Part shown: piece by piece, positions 54,024 to 63,500 of the stretch | Numbering within the stretch: the stretch's first letter is position 1 | Layout: each line of letters begins with the position of its first letter | From: Candidatus Kapaibacterium sp. | GTDB taxonomy: Bacteria; Bacteroidota; Ignavibacteria; Kapaibacteriales; UBA4661 | Direction: 5' to 3' | Assembly (NCBI GenBank): GCA_004292595.1 | Contig: RDXM01000125.1 | Coordinates: forward strand, 62,001 to 126,000 | Length of the DNA: 64,000 bases | Program-made: the position numbers and the translations under genes | Notes under the pieces: model-generated | Databases searched by the model: none | What the model was told of the DNA's origin: nothing | Seen by the model: the letters and a program-made list of their open reading frames with translations, nothing else

Positions 54024-56177
54024 ATGCTCAAACGCAGATATTCTCTTGCTTCCAGCTCGTCGCTTTTCGCACGGTGGGCAAGTGTGGTATTGCTCGTCTG
54101 TGCGTTGTTTCTGTGTGATTGTACCTATCCAAGTATTGCCCAAACTACCGACATTGATTCCCTGAAAGTCGTATTACAAAAGCCTTTGCCAGATACTTCG
54201 CGTGTTCAAACGTTGCTGACCTTAGCCAAAAGGCTCTATGCGGTCGATCCTGCTGAGATGGATACGGTTGCGCACAAGGCATTGCGCCTATCGGAGCGGA
54301 TTGGCTTTGAGCGTGGTATTTCGGGTGCGCTTTTGCAAATTGGTCGGTCATTTGCCTCGCGTGGGCGTTCTGAAGAAGCGCGGGAGTATGTCGAAAAGGC
54401 GCGGCAGCTTGCAACAGAAATGAACGACACGCTGACGCTCAGTGCGTCATGGCACGCGCTGGGGAATGTGGCTCTCGACCAAGCCCAGTACGAAGCCGCT
54501 CTGACGAACTACCTCCAAGCATTGCGTTTGCGCGAAGCAAGCCGCGACCGGCGCGGCATTTCTACCACCTTGAACGGCATTGGTATTCTCTACCGGCAGC
54601 AGCGCAATAATGCTGAGGCAATGCTCTATTATCGCCGCTCGCTGGCTATTGACGAAGAAGATAATTATCGCTCTGGCATTGCTTCGTCAATGAACAACCT
54701 TGGGCTTATTTTTCAAGCTGAAAAACAGTACGATTCGGCAAGCCACTACTTACGCCGCTCGTTGGCAATGGAGCGGGCGCTTGGGCGCACAAGCGGTATT
54801 GCATTTTCGCTCAATAACTTGGGCGTACTCTACGATATGCGTGGCAAGCCAGACTCTGCACTGCCATTGCTGTACGAGTCGCTGCGCTTGAAGGTCAGTA
54901 TTGGCGACGTGCGCAGCCAGCTTTTTACGCAAAATTGCCTCGCCTCTGCCTTGCGCAATTTGGGACGCATTCAAGAGTCGGTGGAATTAGCACAAAAAAC
55001 GCTCGACACCGCACGAAAGATGGACTCTAAGCCGCACATCCAGCAAGCCGCAGAAAACCTTGCGGCAAGCTACAAAGCACTCGGCAGATTCGACCGCGCT
55101 CTTGATTATACCGAGCTTGCCGCACGTTACCGCGATTCGCTCTTTACGCTCGACCGCGACCGCGATTTGAGTAGGCTTGAAGGCTCATACAAGCTAGAAA
55201 TCAAGCAACACGAAAATGACCGTTTGCGCAGCGATAATGCGCTCCAACAGCGCGTTTTGATAGGAATAAGCCTTGCAGGGCTAATCGGTACGGCATTTCT
55301 CGTCTTTTTTGTCCGCATAAACGCACAGAAAAAGCGAGCAAATGCGAAACTTCAGCACCAGCAAAAAACGCTCGAAGACCAAGCGCAGGAGATTGAAATT
55401 GCCAATACTGCCCTTCAAGAGGCGCATGAACGCTCGGAGCAGCTTTTGCGAAATACCTTGCCCGCCTCTATCGCCGAGCGTTTGAAAGCTGGAGAAACAA
55501 AAATTGCCGAGCGCTTCGAGAACGTCAGCATTTTATTTGCAGATATTGTCGGATTCACCGAACTTGCAAGCCGCTTAGAACCTGTGGTCTTGGTTGCGTT
55601 GTTGGATGAAATTTTCACTGCATTTGATGGCATTGCCGCGCGGTTTCAGTTAGAAAAAATCAAGACCATTGGCGATGCGTATATGCTGGTGGCGGGTATT
55701 CCCGAAAAACTGCCCGGAGGCGCGGAAAAGCTGGCATTGGCGGCACTTGCAATGCAAGAAGCAATTAGCGTGAAAACGGATATTGTCCAGCGAATGAACG
55801 TGCATCTGCAAGTGCGTATCGGCATTCACACAGGGGCGGTGGTTGCGGGCGTGATTGGCACGAGTAAATTTGCGTACGACCTTTGGGGCGACACGGTGAA
55901 TATCGCAAACCGCTTGGAATCGCACGGAATTGCGGGGCAAATACAAGTCTCGGAGGCATTTGTACAGCAATTCGACACCAGCATTTGGGAACGCGCTGCA
56001 AACACGCATACACGGCGCATTATTGCGTATCCGCGCTCGGAAAAAGAATTTCTCACTGCGAAGGATGCAAAGCCCGTTCTGACTGGGCTTCCAGCATCAT
56101 TTATCTTTGAGGAGCGGGGCGAAGTCGAACTCAAAGGAAAGGGGAAAATGAAAGCATATTTGCTCACAGCGCGGTAA
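54024..56177 (+). CDS. Transmembrane TPR-adenylate cyclase (class III)
   Basis: A 717-residue sensor cyclase. Signal peptide (ending near SIAQ, about 40); about eight TPRs in the periplasm (about 50-400: YEAALTNYLQALRLREAS, AMLYYRRSLAIDEEDN, YDSASHYLRRSLAMERALG); one membrane helix (VLIGISLAGLIGTAFLVFFV); a coiled coil; then the cyclase domain (about 500-717). Metal-binding Asp residues are in ILFADIVGFTEL and KIKTIGDAYMLVAG, and YDLWGDTVNIANRLES gives the transition-state Asn/Arg. The Lys of EKIKTIGD and Asp of AYDLWGD suggest ATP rather than GTP as substrate. It would make cAMP in response to a periplasmic cue. ATG 54024 is chosen over 53982. Confidence 0.9.
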   Translation: MLKRRYSLASSSSLFARWASVVLLVCALFLCDCTYPSIAQTTDIDSLKVVLQKPLPDTSRVQTLLTLAKRLYAVDPAEMDTVAHKALRLSERIGFERGISGALLQIGRSFASRGRSEEAREYVEKARQLATEMNDTLTLSASWHALGNVALDQAQYEAALTNYLQALRLREASRDRRGISTTLNGIGILYRQQRNNAEAMLYYRRSLAIDEEDNYRSGIASSMNNLGLIFQAEKQYDSASHYLRRSLAMERALGRTSGIAFSLNNLGVLYDMRGKPDSALPLLYESLRLKVSIGDVRSQLFTQNCLASALRNLGRIQESVELAQKTLDTARKMDSKPHIQQAAENLAASYKALGRFDRALDYTELAARYRDSLFTLDRDRDLSRLEGSYKLEIKQHENDRLRSDNALQQRVLIGISLAGLIGTAFLVFFVRINAQKKRANAKLQHQQKTLEDQAQEIEIANTALQEAHERSEQLLRNTLPASIAERLKAGETKIAERFENVSILFADIVGFTELASRLEPVVLVALLDEIFTAFDGIAARFQLEKIKTIGDAYMLVAGIPEKLPGGAEKLALAALAMQEAISVKTDIVQRMNVHLQVRIGIHTGAVVAGVIGTSKFAYDLWGDTVNIANRLESHGIAGQIQVSEAFVQQFDTSIWERAANTHTRRIIAYPRSEKEFLTAKDAKPVLTGLPASFIFEERGEVELKGKGKMKAYLLTAR

Positions 56178-56294
56178 AGCGCGGCTACGGAGGAACATTC
56201 ACACTCAAACATTCCCAAACAAATGTGTACTATTTGAAAACTGACCAACAACTCATCTGTTTCACGTCCATTCATCACTCATCAAAAGTTGTAT

Positions 56295-58112
56295 ATGAAA
56301 GCAGCAATCTTGAACACCGCACGAATCCTTGTGCTGAGAATACTATTCTGGGGAAGTATCTTCGCCGCCACCGCACCAAACCTGAGCGCTCAGTCAGAAC
56401 GCAATCCTTTCGCCCAAAATTCACTGGATGAATTTCTCTCTAAAAAAGCTGTTTTTGGCGAAAAAGCAATGGTCGTCAGTGCGCATCCCGAAGCCTCGCG
56501 CGTGGGCGCAGAAATCCTGAAACGCGGTGGTAATGCGGTAGATGCGGCTGTGGGTGTGCAGTTCGCGCTTGCTGTGGTCTTTCCAGTGGCGGGCAATATT
56601 GGCGGTGGCGGCTTTATGGTCTTGCGCTTGGCGAATGGACAATTTCACGGATTAGACTTCCGCGAAACCGCACCAAAAGCTACTTCGCGCGATATGTTTT
56701 TGGATTCTGCAAAAAATGTGATTGAACTCTTGAGTACCCACGGACACAAGGCTTCGGGCGTTCCGGGCAGTGTGGATGGCATGGTGCAAGCGCATAAACG
56801 CTTTGGAAAATTGTCATGGAAAAGTCTCGTGCAGCCCGCAATAGATCTTGCGCGAAAAGGGGTTATGCTGACAAAGCGCGAGGCATTGGGTCTCAATGCT
56901 ACAGCCGAAGCATTATTGAAGTATAATTCTGGAAAAGCATACTTTTCAAAACAAGGCAATGCGGCTTGGAGCGAAGGTGATACCTTGCGTCAGGAGGATT
57001 TAGCCCAAACGCTTGAGCGCATCGGCGAGAAAGGACGCGCTGGATTTTACGACGGAAAAACCGCAGAGCTTTTGATAGCGGAAATGAAAGCGGGCGGTGG
57101 CATTATTTCCCACGACGACCTTGCTCGGTATCGCGCAAAGTGGCGCACACCGCTCACAGGCAGCTATCGAGGCTATACCGTAACAACGATGTCGCCGCCA
57201 TCGGCGGGCGGTGTGGGCTTGCTTCAGCTCTTGCAAATGCTGGAAAAATATCCTCTGACCGACTGGGGGCATAACACCGAAAAAACTGCGCACTGCATGA
57301 TAGAGGCTGAACGCCGCGTCTATGCTGACCGTGCGGAATATCTTGGCGACCCTGATTTTTACGATGTTCCTCTGAAAGGCTTGCTCAATCCGCGCTACAA
57401 TCTCTCGCGTATGGAGAGCTTTCAAGCAGACAAAGCAACGCCCTCGGCAGAAATGAGTTTTGGAAAAAATGTTCGTTCTTTTCCCACAAGCGAGGAAACA
57501 ACGCACTTTTCTATTGTGGATGCGCAAGGAAATGCGCTGGCAATTACGACCACGTTGAATGGTGCATATGGCTCAAAAGTGGTAGTCGGTGGCGCAGGAT
57601 TTTTATTGAACAACGAAATGGATGACTTCAGCGTCAAACCCGGCGTTCCGAATATGTTTGGTGCAATCGGCAGCGAAGCAAATGCTATCAAGCCCTACAA
57701 GCGGATGCTTAGTTCAATGACACCAAGCATTCTTGAAGAAACAGTTGCAGAAGAAAAAGCAAAAAAAGGCGCGAAAGGTAAGAAGAAGGCACTATTTATG
57801 GTCGTAGGCACTCCTGGCGGCACGACGATTACCACGAGCGTTTTGCAGGCAATTGTGAACGTGATTGACCACAAAATGAGCCTCCAAGATGCCGTGAACG
57901 CTCGGCGCTTCCATCATCAGTATTTGCCAGACGCGGTGCGCATAGAAACAAACGTTTTTAGTGAAGAAGTAAAATCGGCATTGGAGCGCAAAGGGCATAG
58001 TTTCCGCAACACGGGAACGATTGGTAAAGTAGATGCCATTATCCGTTTGAAAGATGGTCGTTTGGAAGGTGCTGCCGACCCGCGTGGCGACGATGCTGCG
58101 GTGGGATTTTAG
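56295..58112 (+). CDS. ggt: Gamma-glutamyltransferase (gamma-glutamyltranspeptidase)
   Basis: A 605-residue periplasmic N-terminal-nucleophile hydrolase that cleaves gamma-glutamyl bonds of glutathione and related peptides. It has a signal-like N-terminus. EILKRGGNAVDAAVGVQFAL, GNIGGGGFMVLRL and DFRETAP are in the large subunit. The autoprocessing site is SEETTHFSIVDAQGNALAIT with nucleophile Thr402, followed by small-subunit motifs GAGFLLNNEMDDF, LSSMTPSI and GTPGGTTITTSVLQ. The segment AEEKAKKGAKGKKK (about 480-495) is a Lys-rich insertion before the GTPGG loop. Single gene; tandem repeats begin 11 bp after the stop. Confidence 0.95.
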   Translation: MKAAILNTARILVLRILFWGSIFAATAPNLSAQSERNPFAQNSLDEFLSKKAVFGEKAMVVSAHPEASRVGAEILKRGGNAVDAAVGVQFALAVVFPVAGNIGGGGFMVLRLANGQFHGLDFRETAPKATSRDMFLDSAKNVIELLSTHGHKASGVPGSVDGMVQAHKRFGKLSWKSLVQPAIDLARKGVMLTKREALGLNATAEALLKYNSGKAYFSKQGNAAWSEGDTLRQEDLAQTLERIGEKGRAGFYDGKTAELLIAEMKAGGGIISHDDLARYRAKWRTPLTGSYRGYTVTTMSPPSAGGVGLLQLLQMLEKYPLTDWGHNTEKTAHCMIEAERRVYADRAEYLGDPDFYDVPLKGLLNPRYNLSRMESFQADKATPSAEMSFGKNVRSFPTSEETTHFSIVDAQGNALAITTTLNGAYGSKVVVGGAGFLLNNEMDDFSVKPGVPNMFGAIGSEANAIKPYKRMLSSMTPSILEETVAEEKAKKGAKGKKKALFMVVGTPGGTTITTSVLQAIVNVIDHKMSLQDAVNARRFHHQYLPDAVRIETNVFSEEVKSALERKGHSFRNTGTIGKVDAIIRLKDGRLEGAADPRGDDAAVGF

Positions 58113-58122
58113 CACCAGCCAA

Positions 58123-58170
58123 CATTCGAGATACCATTCGAGATACCATTCGAGATACCATTCGAGATCA
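58123..58170. repeat. 12 bp tandem repeat after ggt
   Basis: CATTCGAGATAC repeated four times (the last unit ends ATCA instead of ATAC). It starts 10 bp after the ggt stop codon and precedes a family A element, in the 300 bp gap 58113-58412. Confidence 0.9.
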
Positions 58171-58192
58171 CCTCATATTACTTTCACGGGTA

Positions 58193-58369
58193 CTAAATGA
58201 TTTCAGGTGGAAATTAAGCACAGTATTAGGTTAAAACGGTACAAGAGAAACAATAGTGGCACAGACATTCTTGTCTGTGTTTCCCACCTGAACCCCGCAC
58301 CAACACTCACAGACAAGAATGTCTGTGCCACTATTGGGTTAAGGATTCTTTCCAACTAAAATCATTTAG
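58193..58369. mobile_element. Family A element, copy 5, with long outer arms
   Basis: The inner REP palindrome (GTGGCACAGACATTCTTGTC...AAGAATGTCTGTGCCAC, about 58255-58334) is nested in a second inverted repeat: CTAAATGATTTCAGGTGGAAA at the left pairs with TTTCCAACTAAAATCATTTAG at the right (19 of 21), with GGTA/TACC also pairing. TA abuts both ends (58191-58192, 58370-58371). Length 177 bp, longer than copies 1 and 3 by about 40 bp. Confidence 0.82.
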
Positions 58370-58412
58370 TACCCTTTCACGATGTTTCACGATATTTGAA
58401 TTTGACAAAAAA

Positions 58413-58889
58413 ATGCGATTACTTCTACAGCGCGTCAAGCGAGCATCAGTGCGGGTTGATGGACAAATTGTGGGGCAAATTGAGCAAGGAATTGTCGCAC
58501 TTGTCGGCATTGCCGCCACCGACACCATGCGCGAAATCGAATGGATGAGTAATAAACTCATCAAACTCCGCATCTTTGCTGATGCGGAGGGCAAAATGAA
58601 TTGCTCTCTGGTTGATGTTCAGGGTGGAATCTTACTGGTCTCACAATTTACTTTGTACGCCGATGCCGAAAAGGGTTTGCGTCCAAGCTACACCCAGGCT
58701 GCACCGCCGCAGCTTGCCGCGCCTGTGTACGAGCAGATGCTCAGGCATCTTCGCGCCACAAGCGGTGTGCGCGTGGAAGCGGGAATCTTTGGTGCAATGA
58801 TGGACGTAGAGCTTATCAACGACGGTCCGGTAACAATTTGGCTGGAACGCGAGGCGGAACAACGAAGCACACCATCAGACACTTTATGA
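58413..58889 (+). CDS. dtd: D-aminoacyl-tRNA deacylase
   Basis: A 158-residue enzyme that hydrolyses D-aminoacyl-tRNAs (and glycine mischarged on tRNA-Ala). Both catalytic signatures are present: SQFTLYADAEKGLRPSY and GIFGAMMDVELINDGPVT. The N-terminus MRLLLQRVKRASVRVDGQIV is standard. Its TGA overlaps the ATG of the histidine kinase gene (ATGA), so the two are translationally coupled, although their functions are unrelated. Confidence 0.96.
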   Translation: MRLLLQRVKRASVRVDGQIVGQIEQGIVALVGIAATDTMREIEWMSNKLIKLRIFADAEGKMNCSLVDVQGGILLVSQFTLYADAEKGLRPSYTQAAPPQLAAPVYEQMLRHLRATSGVRVEAGIFGAMMDVELINDGPVTIWLEREAEQRSTPSDTL

Positions 58890-60220
58890 CACTCCGCGTA
58901 CTTTTTATCGGATATCTGCTCGCTGTACACGTGATTGCAGGAGGCGCGGTGGCATATCTACTCCGCTCGGACAGGATACATTTTTTCTACATTGAGGCAA
59001 TTCTTCTAGTGTCGCTCGGTGTGGGTTTTGTGCTTTTACAACGCTTTTTCGCGCCGTTGAAATTACTCGTTTCTGGTGCAGAATTTTTGCGAGAAAGCGA
59101 CTTCTCAAGCCGCTTGCAGCGTACAGGGCAGCGCGAAATGGACACGCTGATTGATGTTTTCAACGCAATGCTGGCGGGCTTGCACGATGAACGCTTGACG
59201 GCGATTGAGCAACGGCATTTGCTGAGTTCGATTATGAAGGAATTGCCGACGGGAATTATTATTTGCGATTTTGCTGAGACCATTAGTGCCGCAAACCCCA
59301 GTGCGGAAGCTCTTTTGGGGCGAAATCTTGTTGGACAAACCTTGCAGGAACTTCCTGCGCCGTATAGCAACATTTTCACCATTTTGTACAGCGAAAAGCA
59401 TCATCACTGCTCGCGTGTTGTCAGCATTGGTGCGCGGCGTGTGCGGTGTACGCGGGTGGAATTTTACGATAGAGGTTTTGTGCGCTCTGCCTTCATTGTG
59501 GATGAACTTACAGAGGAATTGCGCCGCTCGGAGAAGGCTGCCTACGAAAAACTTATTCGCGTGTTTGCGCATGAAATCAATAATTCGATGGGTGCGGTGC
59601 GGTCTATTTTGCAATCCTTGCGCACCTACACCACGCAACTTTACGCTGAAGACCGCACCGATGCTGAAACCGTGATAGATATTGCCAGCGAACGCACCAA
59701 TTCCCTTGCTGCATTTGTCCAATCCTTTGCCGAGATTATTCGCCTACCCGCACCAAATCTTGCGCCGTGCGATATTGCTTTGGTTGTGCGCAATGCGAGC
59801 ATTCTGCTTCAATCCTTTGCAGACGAGAAACAATGCCAGTTCACGTGGAATAATTTCACAGAACATAGCCTAGAAAGCCCACCAATACTCATTCTTGCGG
59901 ATAAAACACAACTAGAACACGTGATGCTGAATGTGCTGAAAAATGCGCTGGAAGCCAGTCCCGACAACGCTTTTCTTGACATTACGCTTGAAGCAACGCC
60001 GCAGGAAGTGCGTGTGGCACTTCACAATCTTGGTGATGCCATTCCTGCTGACATTCAAGCGCAACTTTTCACACCTTTTTTCACAACCAAGCCCTACGGA
60101 CAAGGTATTGGGCTCATGCTTGTGCGAGAAATTTTAACTGCGCACAATGCTCGCTTTTCTTTGGAAAATTCTAGTAATGGTGCGCTTTTTACGATGATAT
60201 TTGCTCGAAAAGCTGCTTAA
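58886..60220 (+). CDS. Orphan sensor histidine kinase (NtrY-like layout)
   Basis: A 444-residue membrane sensor kinase: two N-terminal helices (VLFIGYLLAVHVIAGGAVAYLL and FFYIEAILLVSLGVGFVLLQ, with only a very short loop between), a HAMP-like helix pair (about 60-110), a PAS-like domain (about 115-205: GIIICDFAETISAANPSAEALLG in two parts), then the H-box RVFAHEINNSMGAVRSI with His229, N-box HVMLNVLKNALEAS and G-box GIGLMLVREILTAH. The HEINN motif and order resemble NtrY-type kinases. Having almost no periplasmic loop, it probably senses an intracellular or membrane signal. No response regulator is next to it. Confidence 0.9.
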   Translation: MTLRVLFIGYLLAVHVIAGGAVAYLLRSDRIHFFYIEAILLVSLGVGFVLLQRFFAPLKLLVSGAEFLRESDFSSRLQRTGQREMDTLIDVFNAMLAGLHDERLTAIEQRHLLSSIMKELPTGIIICDFAETISAANPSAEALLGRNLVGQTLQELPAPYSNIFTILYSEKHHHCSRVVSIGARRVRCTRVEFYDRGFVRSAFIVDELTEELRRSEKAAYEKLIRVFAHEINNSMGAVRSILQSLRTYTTQLYAEDRTDAETVIDIASERTNSLAAFVQSFAEIIRLPAPNLAPCDIALVVRNASILLQSFADEKQCQFTWNNFTEHSLESPPILILADKTQLEHVMLNVLKNALEASPDNAFLDITLEATPQEVRVALHNLGDAIPADIQAQLFTPFFTTKPYGQGIGLMLVREILTAHNARFSLENSSNGALFTMIFARKAA

Positions 60221-60266
60221 ATTTTTATCACATCAAAATATTTTTTGAACATTTTTTGAAAAAAAT

Positions 60267-60295
60267 TTGCGTAGAGATGCAAAAACCTGTATATT
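60267..60295 (+). promoter_or_regulatory. Promoter of the tRNA-Val gene
   Basis: TTGCGT (60267-60272), 17 bp, TATATT (60290-60295), about 40 bp before the mature tRNA. The 5' leader contains the hairpin GTACAAA-ATC-TTTGTAC (60310-60326). Confidence 0.65.
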
Positions 60296-60334
60296 GCAAG
60301 TCTATTTCAGTACAAAATCTTTGTACTAAAAAAC

Positions 60335-60409
60335 GGGCGGTTAGCTCAGCTGGTTCAGAGCGCCTGCCTTACAAGCAGGATGTCGGGGGTTCAAATCCCT
60401 CACCGCCCA
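60335..60409 (+). tRNA. tRNA-Val (anticodon TAC)
   Basis: A complete cloverleaf: acceptor GGGCGGT/ACCGCCC, D-arm TAGCTCAGCTGGTTCAGAGC, anticodon arm CCTGC-CTTACAA-GCAGG with anticodon TAC (valine), T-arm GGGGGTTCAAATCCCTC, discriminator A. CCA is not encoded. It is flanked by its own promoter and terminator. It lies directly upstream of the restriction-modification gene, a common position for acquired DNA. Confidence 0.97.
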
Positions 60410-60422
60410 CACAAAACAAGCA

Positions 60423-60457
60423 ATGGAGACCCTTATAAGGGTCTCCATTTTCTTTTT
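60423..60457 (+). terminator. Intrinsic terminator after tRNA-Val
   Basis: Perfect inverted repeat ATGGAGACCCTT-AT-AAGGGTCTCCAT followed by TTTCTTTTT. Confidence 0.9.
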
Positions 60458-60566
60458 GTAACAAAACCTGCAATAAAAAGAATGTTTGACTTCATTGTAC
60501 GCTGTTCTTGGTGGGAAGAACCTGTACATCATGCGTTTGCTTCTGTTCAATCTTACTTTTCTTACC

Positions 60567-63500
60567 ATGCTCCACACGCCCCTCTTTTCGCCGAAATTCC
60601 TCGCCGATGCCGCAAAAACAAGCACCCAAGAACTCACCGACCTTCAAGAACACGCATTGCCAATCGTCCGCGAGTGGCAAGAATCCTTGCGTTCTGGTGC
60701 GTTAGCCGCCACGAAAGAGGAACAACTTCAAACGGATTTTCTCGAAGCATTTTTTGCCAAGATGTTGGGCTATGAATCCAGTCGTGGTGCGGCTATCTGG
60801 AATTTAGAAAAAGAGCAGAAAAACGTAACCGATAGCCAAAAAGCAGACGGCGCGTTAGGCTTTTTCACGATGAAAGAAAAAGTGCTTGTTGCCGATGTGC
60901 GGGCGGTGATTGAGCTAAAGGGTGCAAAAAGCGACCTCGATAAACCGCAAAATCGCAAGGAAGACAAACGCACACCTGTTGAACAAGCATTCGCCTACGG
61001 CTCAAAGACTGGTGGGAAGTGCCGTTGGGTAATTGTTTCCAATGTTGTGGAAATACGGCTCTACCACGTTACCGACCAATCCCGCTACGAGCGATTTGAA
61101 CTCAAAACCCTCCACGAAAGCGCACCGTTACAGCGTTTCCTCTTTTTGCTGCATCGCGCACGGCTCATCAATTCCACCAATCCCAACGAAAAATCCGAAC
61201 TCGACGCGCTCCACGAACAGCGCAAAGAACAAGAGCGCACCATTTCCAACGAGTTCTACGGCAAGTACAAAGCCGCACGTCAGCAACTCTTTGAGCATTT
61301 GAAAGAGCGCAACCCCGCACAGGATGAGCTTTTCTTGCTGCAAAAGGCGCAAAAGCTGCTTGACCGCTTGCTCTTCGTGTTTTTCTGTGAGGATTTGAAC
61401 TTGCTTCCGCGCCAAACCGCATTCAAAGTGATTCAAAACGCCAAGCAGTCGTTTTCGGCGGAAGAAGGCGAGATTTGGCGGCAACTGAGGGGCTTGTTTC
61501 TTGCCATTGACAAAGGAAATCCGCCCAACAATATCAGCAAATTCAACGGCGGGCTGTTTGCGGCAGATGCGGAAATGGACGCGCTTTCCATAGCCGACAG
61601 CCAGATAGAATCGCTCTTGCAGTTCTCCGAGTACGATTTCGACAGCGACCTAAACGTGCGCATTTTGGGGCATATTTTCGAGCAGTCCGTCAGCGATATT
61701 GAGGAACTGAAAACGCAAATAGAAATGAACAAGGGAGCATGCTCCCTTGCTGAAAAAACGGTTGGCAAACGCAAGCGCGACGGCATTTTCTACACGCCCG
61801 AATACATCACGCGCTTCATCGTGCAGAACACCGTCGGCGCGTACTTGGAAGAACGCAAGCAGGAATGCGGTTTTGCGGCATTGCCAGAACTCGGCGACGA
61901 TGATTTGAGTAGCATCAGCATCAACAAGGGCATTTTGAAGGCGAATAAGCGCATTGAATCACACATTGCGGCGTGGTCTGCCTACCGCGAACACGTCCGC
62001 ACGGTGCGTGTGTGCGACCCTGCCTGTGGAAGCGGTGCGTTTTTGATTGAGGTGTTTGATTTTCTCTATGCCGAAGGACAGCGCGTAAATGCTGAACTCT
62101 CGCGGCTTCGCGGCGGGCAGACGGAAGTTTTCGACCTTGAAAAACACATCCTGACGCGGAATATTTTTGGGGTGGATGTGAACGCCGAAGCCGTTGAAAT
62201 CACGAAACTCGCGCTCTGGCTCAAAACCGCCAACAAAGGCAAGGAACTCACCGACCTCGACGGCAACATCAAGTGCGGGAACTCGCTCGTGGACGACCCG
62301 CGTGTGGCGGGTGCGGCGGCGTTTGATTGGCAGGTGCAGTTTGCCAGCGTCATGGAGCAGGGCGGCTTTGATGTGATTGTGGGGAATCCGCCGTATGTTG
62401 ATATTAAAGCCTTGCCAAATGAACTGGTTAAGCACTTTTTCTCAAAATTTACAACCGCAAGCAATCGAATCAACCTTTACTCGCTATTTTTAGAAAAGGC
62501 TCTCCACCTGCAACGCGATCGAGGTTATCTTTCGTTTATCATTCCCAATTCATTATTGCTCAACAGCTCTTACAAACTGTTACGTGAGCAAATTATTGGC
62601 GGTATCAACACAATAATCAAGATGCCGGACAATGTTTTTGAGGAGGCAAATGTGGAGACAATTATCATCACGTACCAAAAATCAAAACAGCATTCCCAAG
62701 TGCAAACGGTCATTCATAGCAACGATGAAGTAATAACCGAGATAGATTTGACAAGGGTGAAAACTATTGAAAAATCCATGTGGGCTAATTCGGCAGATTT
62801 TGGATTTAACATTTACTCAAACAATTCTACATTTCAAATTATTCAAAAATCCTATTTGAATTCTATTGAGTTGGGCAATGTCGCTAGTTTTTCACTTGGC
62901 ATAACACCTTATGACAAGTATCAAGGACACGATGAAATAACTATCAAGCAACGTCTTTTTCACGCAAAAACTAAACTGGATGATTTGTATAAACCACTGA
63001 TTGCTGGTGAGAATATTACACGTTTTAATGTTACAGAAAACGTTGAGGAATACATCAAATACGGAGAATGGCTTGGTGCTGCTCGTGAAGAGCGTTTTTT
63101 CACTGAGCCGCGTATAATTATCCGCCAAATAGTTTCAGGGAATCCACCTCGTATTTTTGCGGGCTACACGGATGCTGCATTGTTTTTTACTCAAATAGGG
63201 TTTGCAATTATTCCAAATAACACCCTGCAAGTAAAATATGTGCTAGCTCTTCTGAACTCGCAGCTACTGAATTTTATCCATAAGTATAAATTCCTTGATA
63301 TTGAAAAGGATGTATTCCAAAAAATCCTCATTGCTAACTGTAAGCAGCTACCAATCAAAGTTATCCCCGAATCTGACCAACAACCCTTCATCACTCACGC
63401 CGAAACAATGCTCACAACCACGCGCCACCTCGCCGACCTCCGCAAGCGAGTTCTGACGCTGCTTCTAACAAAAACAGGCATCCAAAAAGCCAGCACGAAG

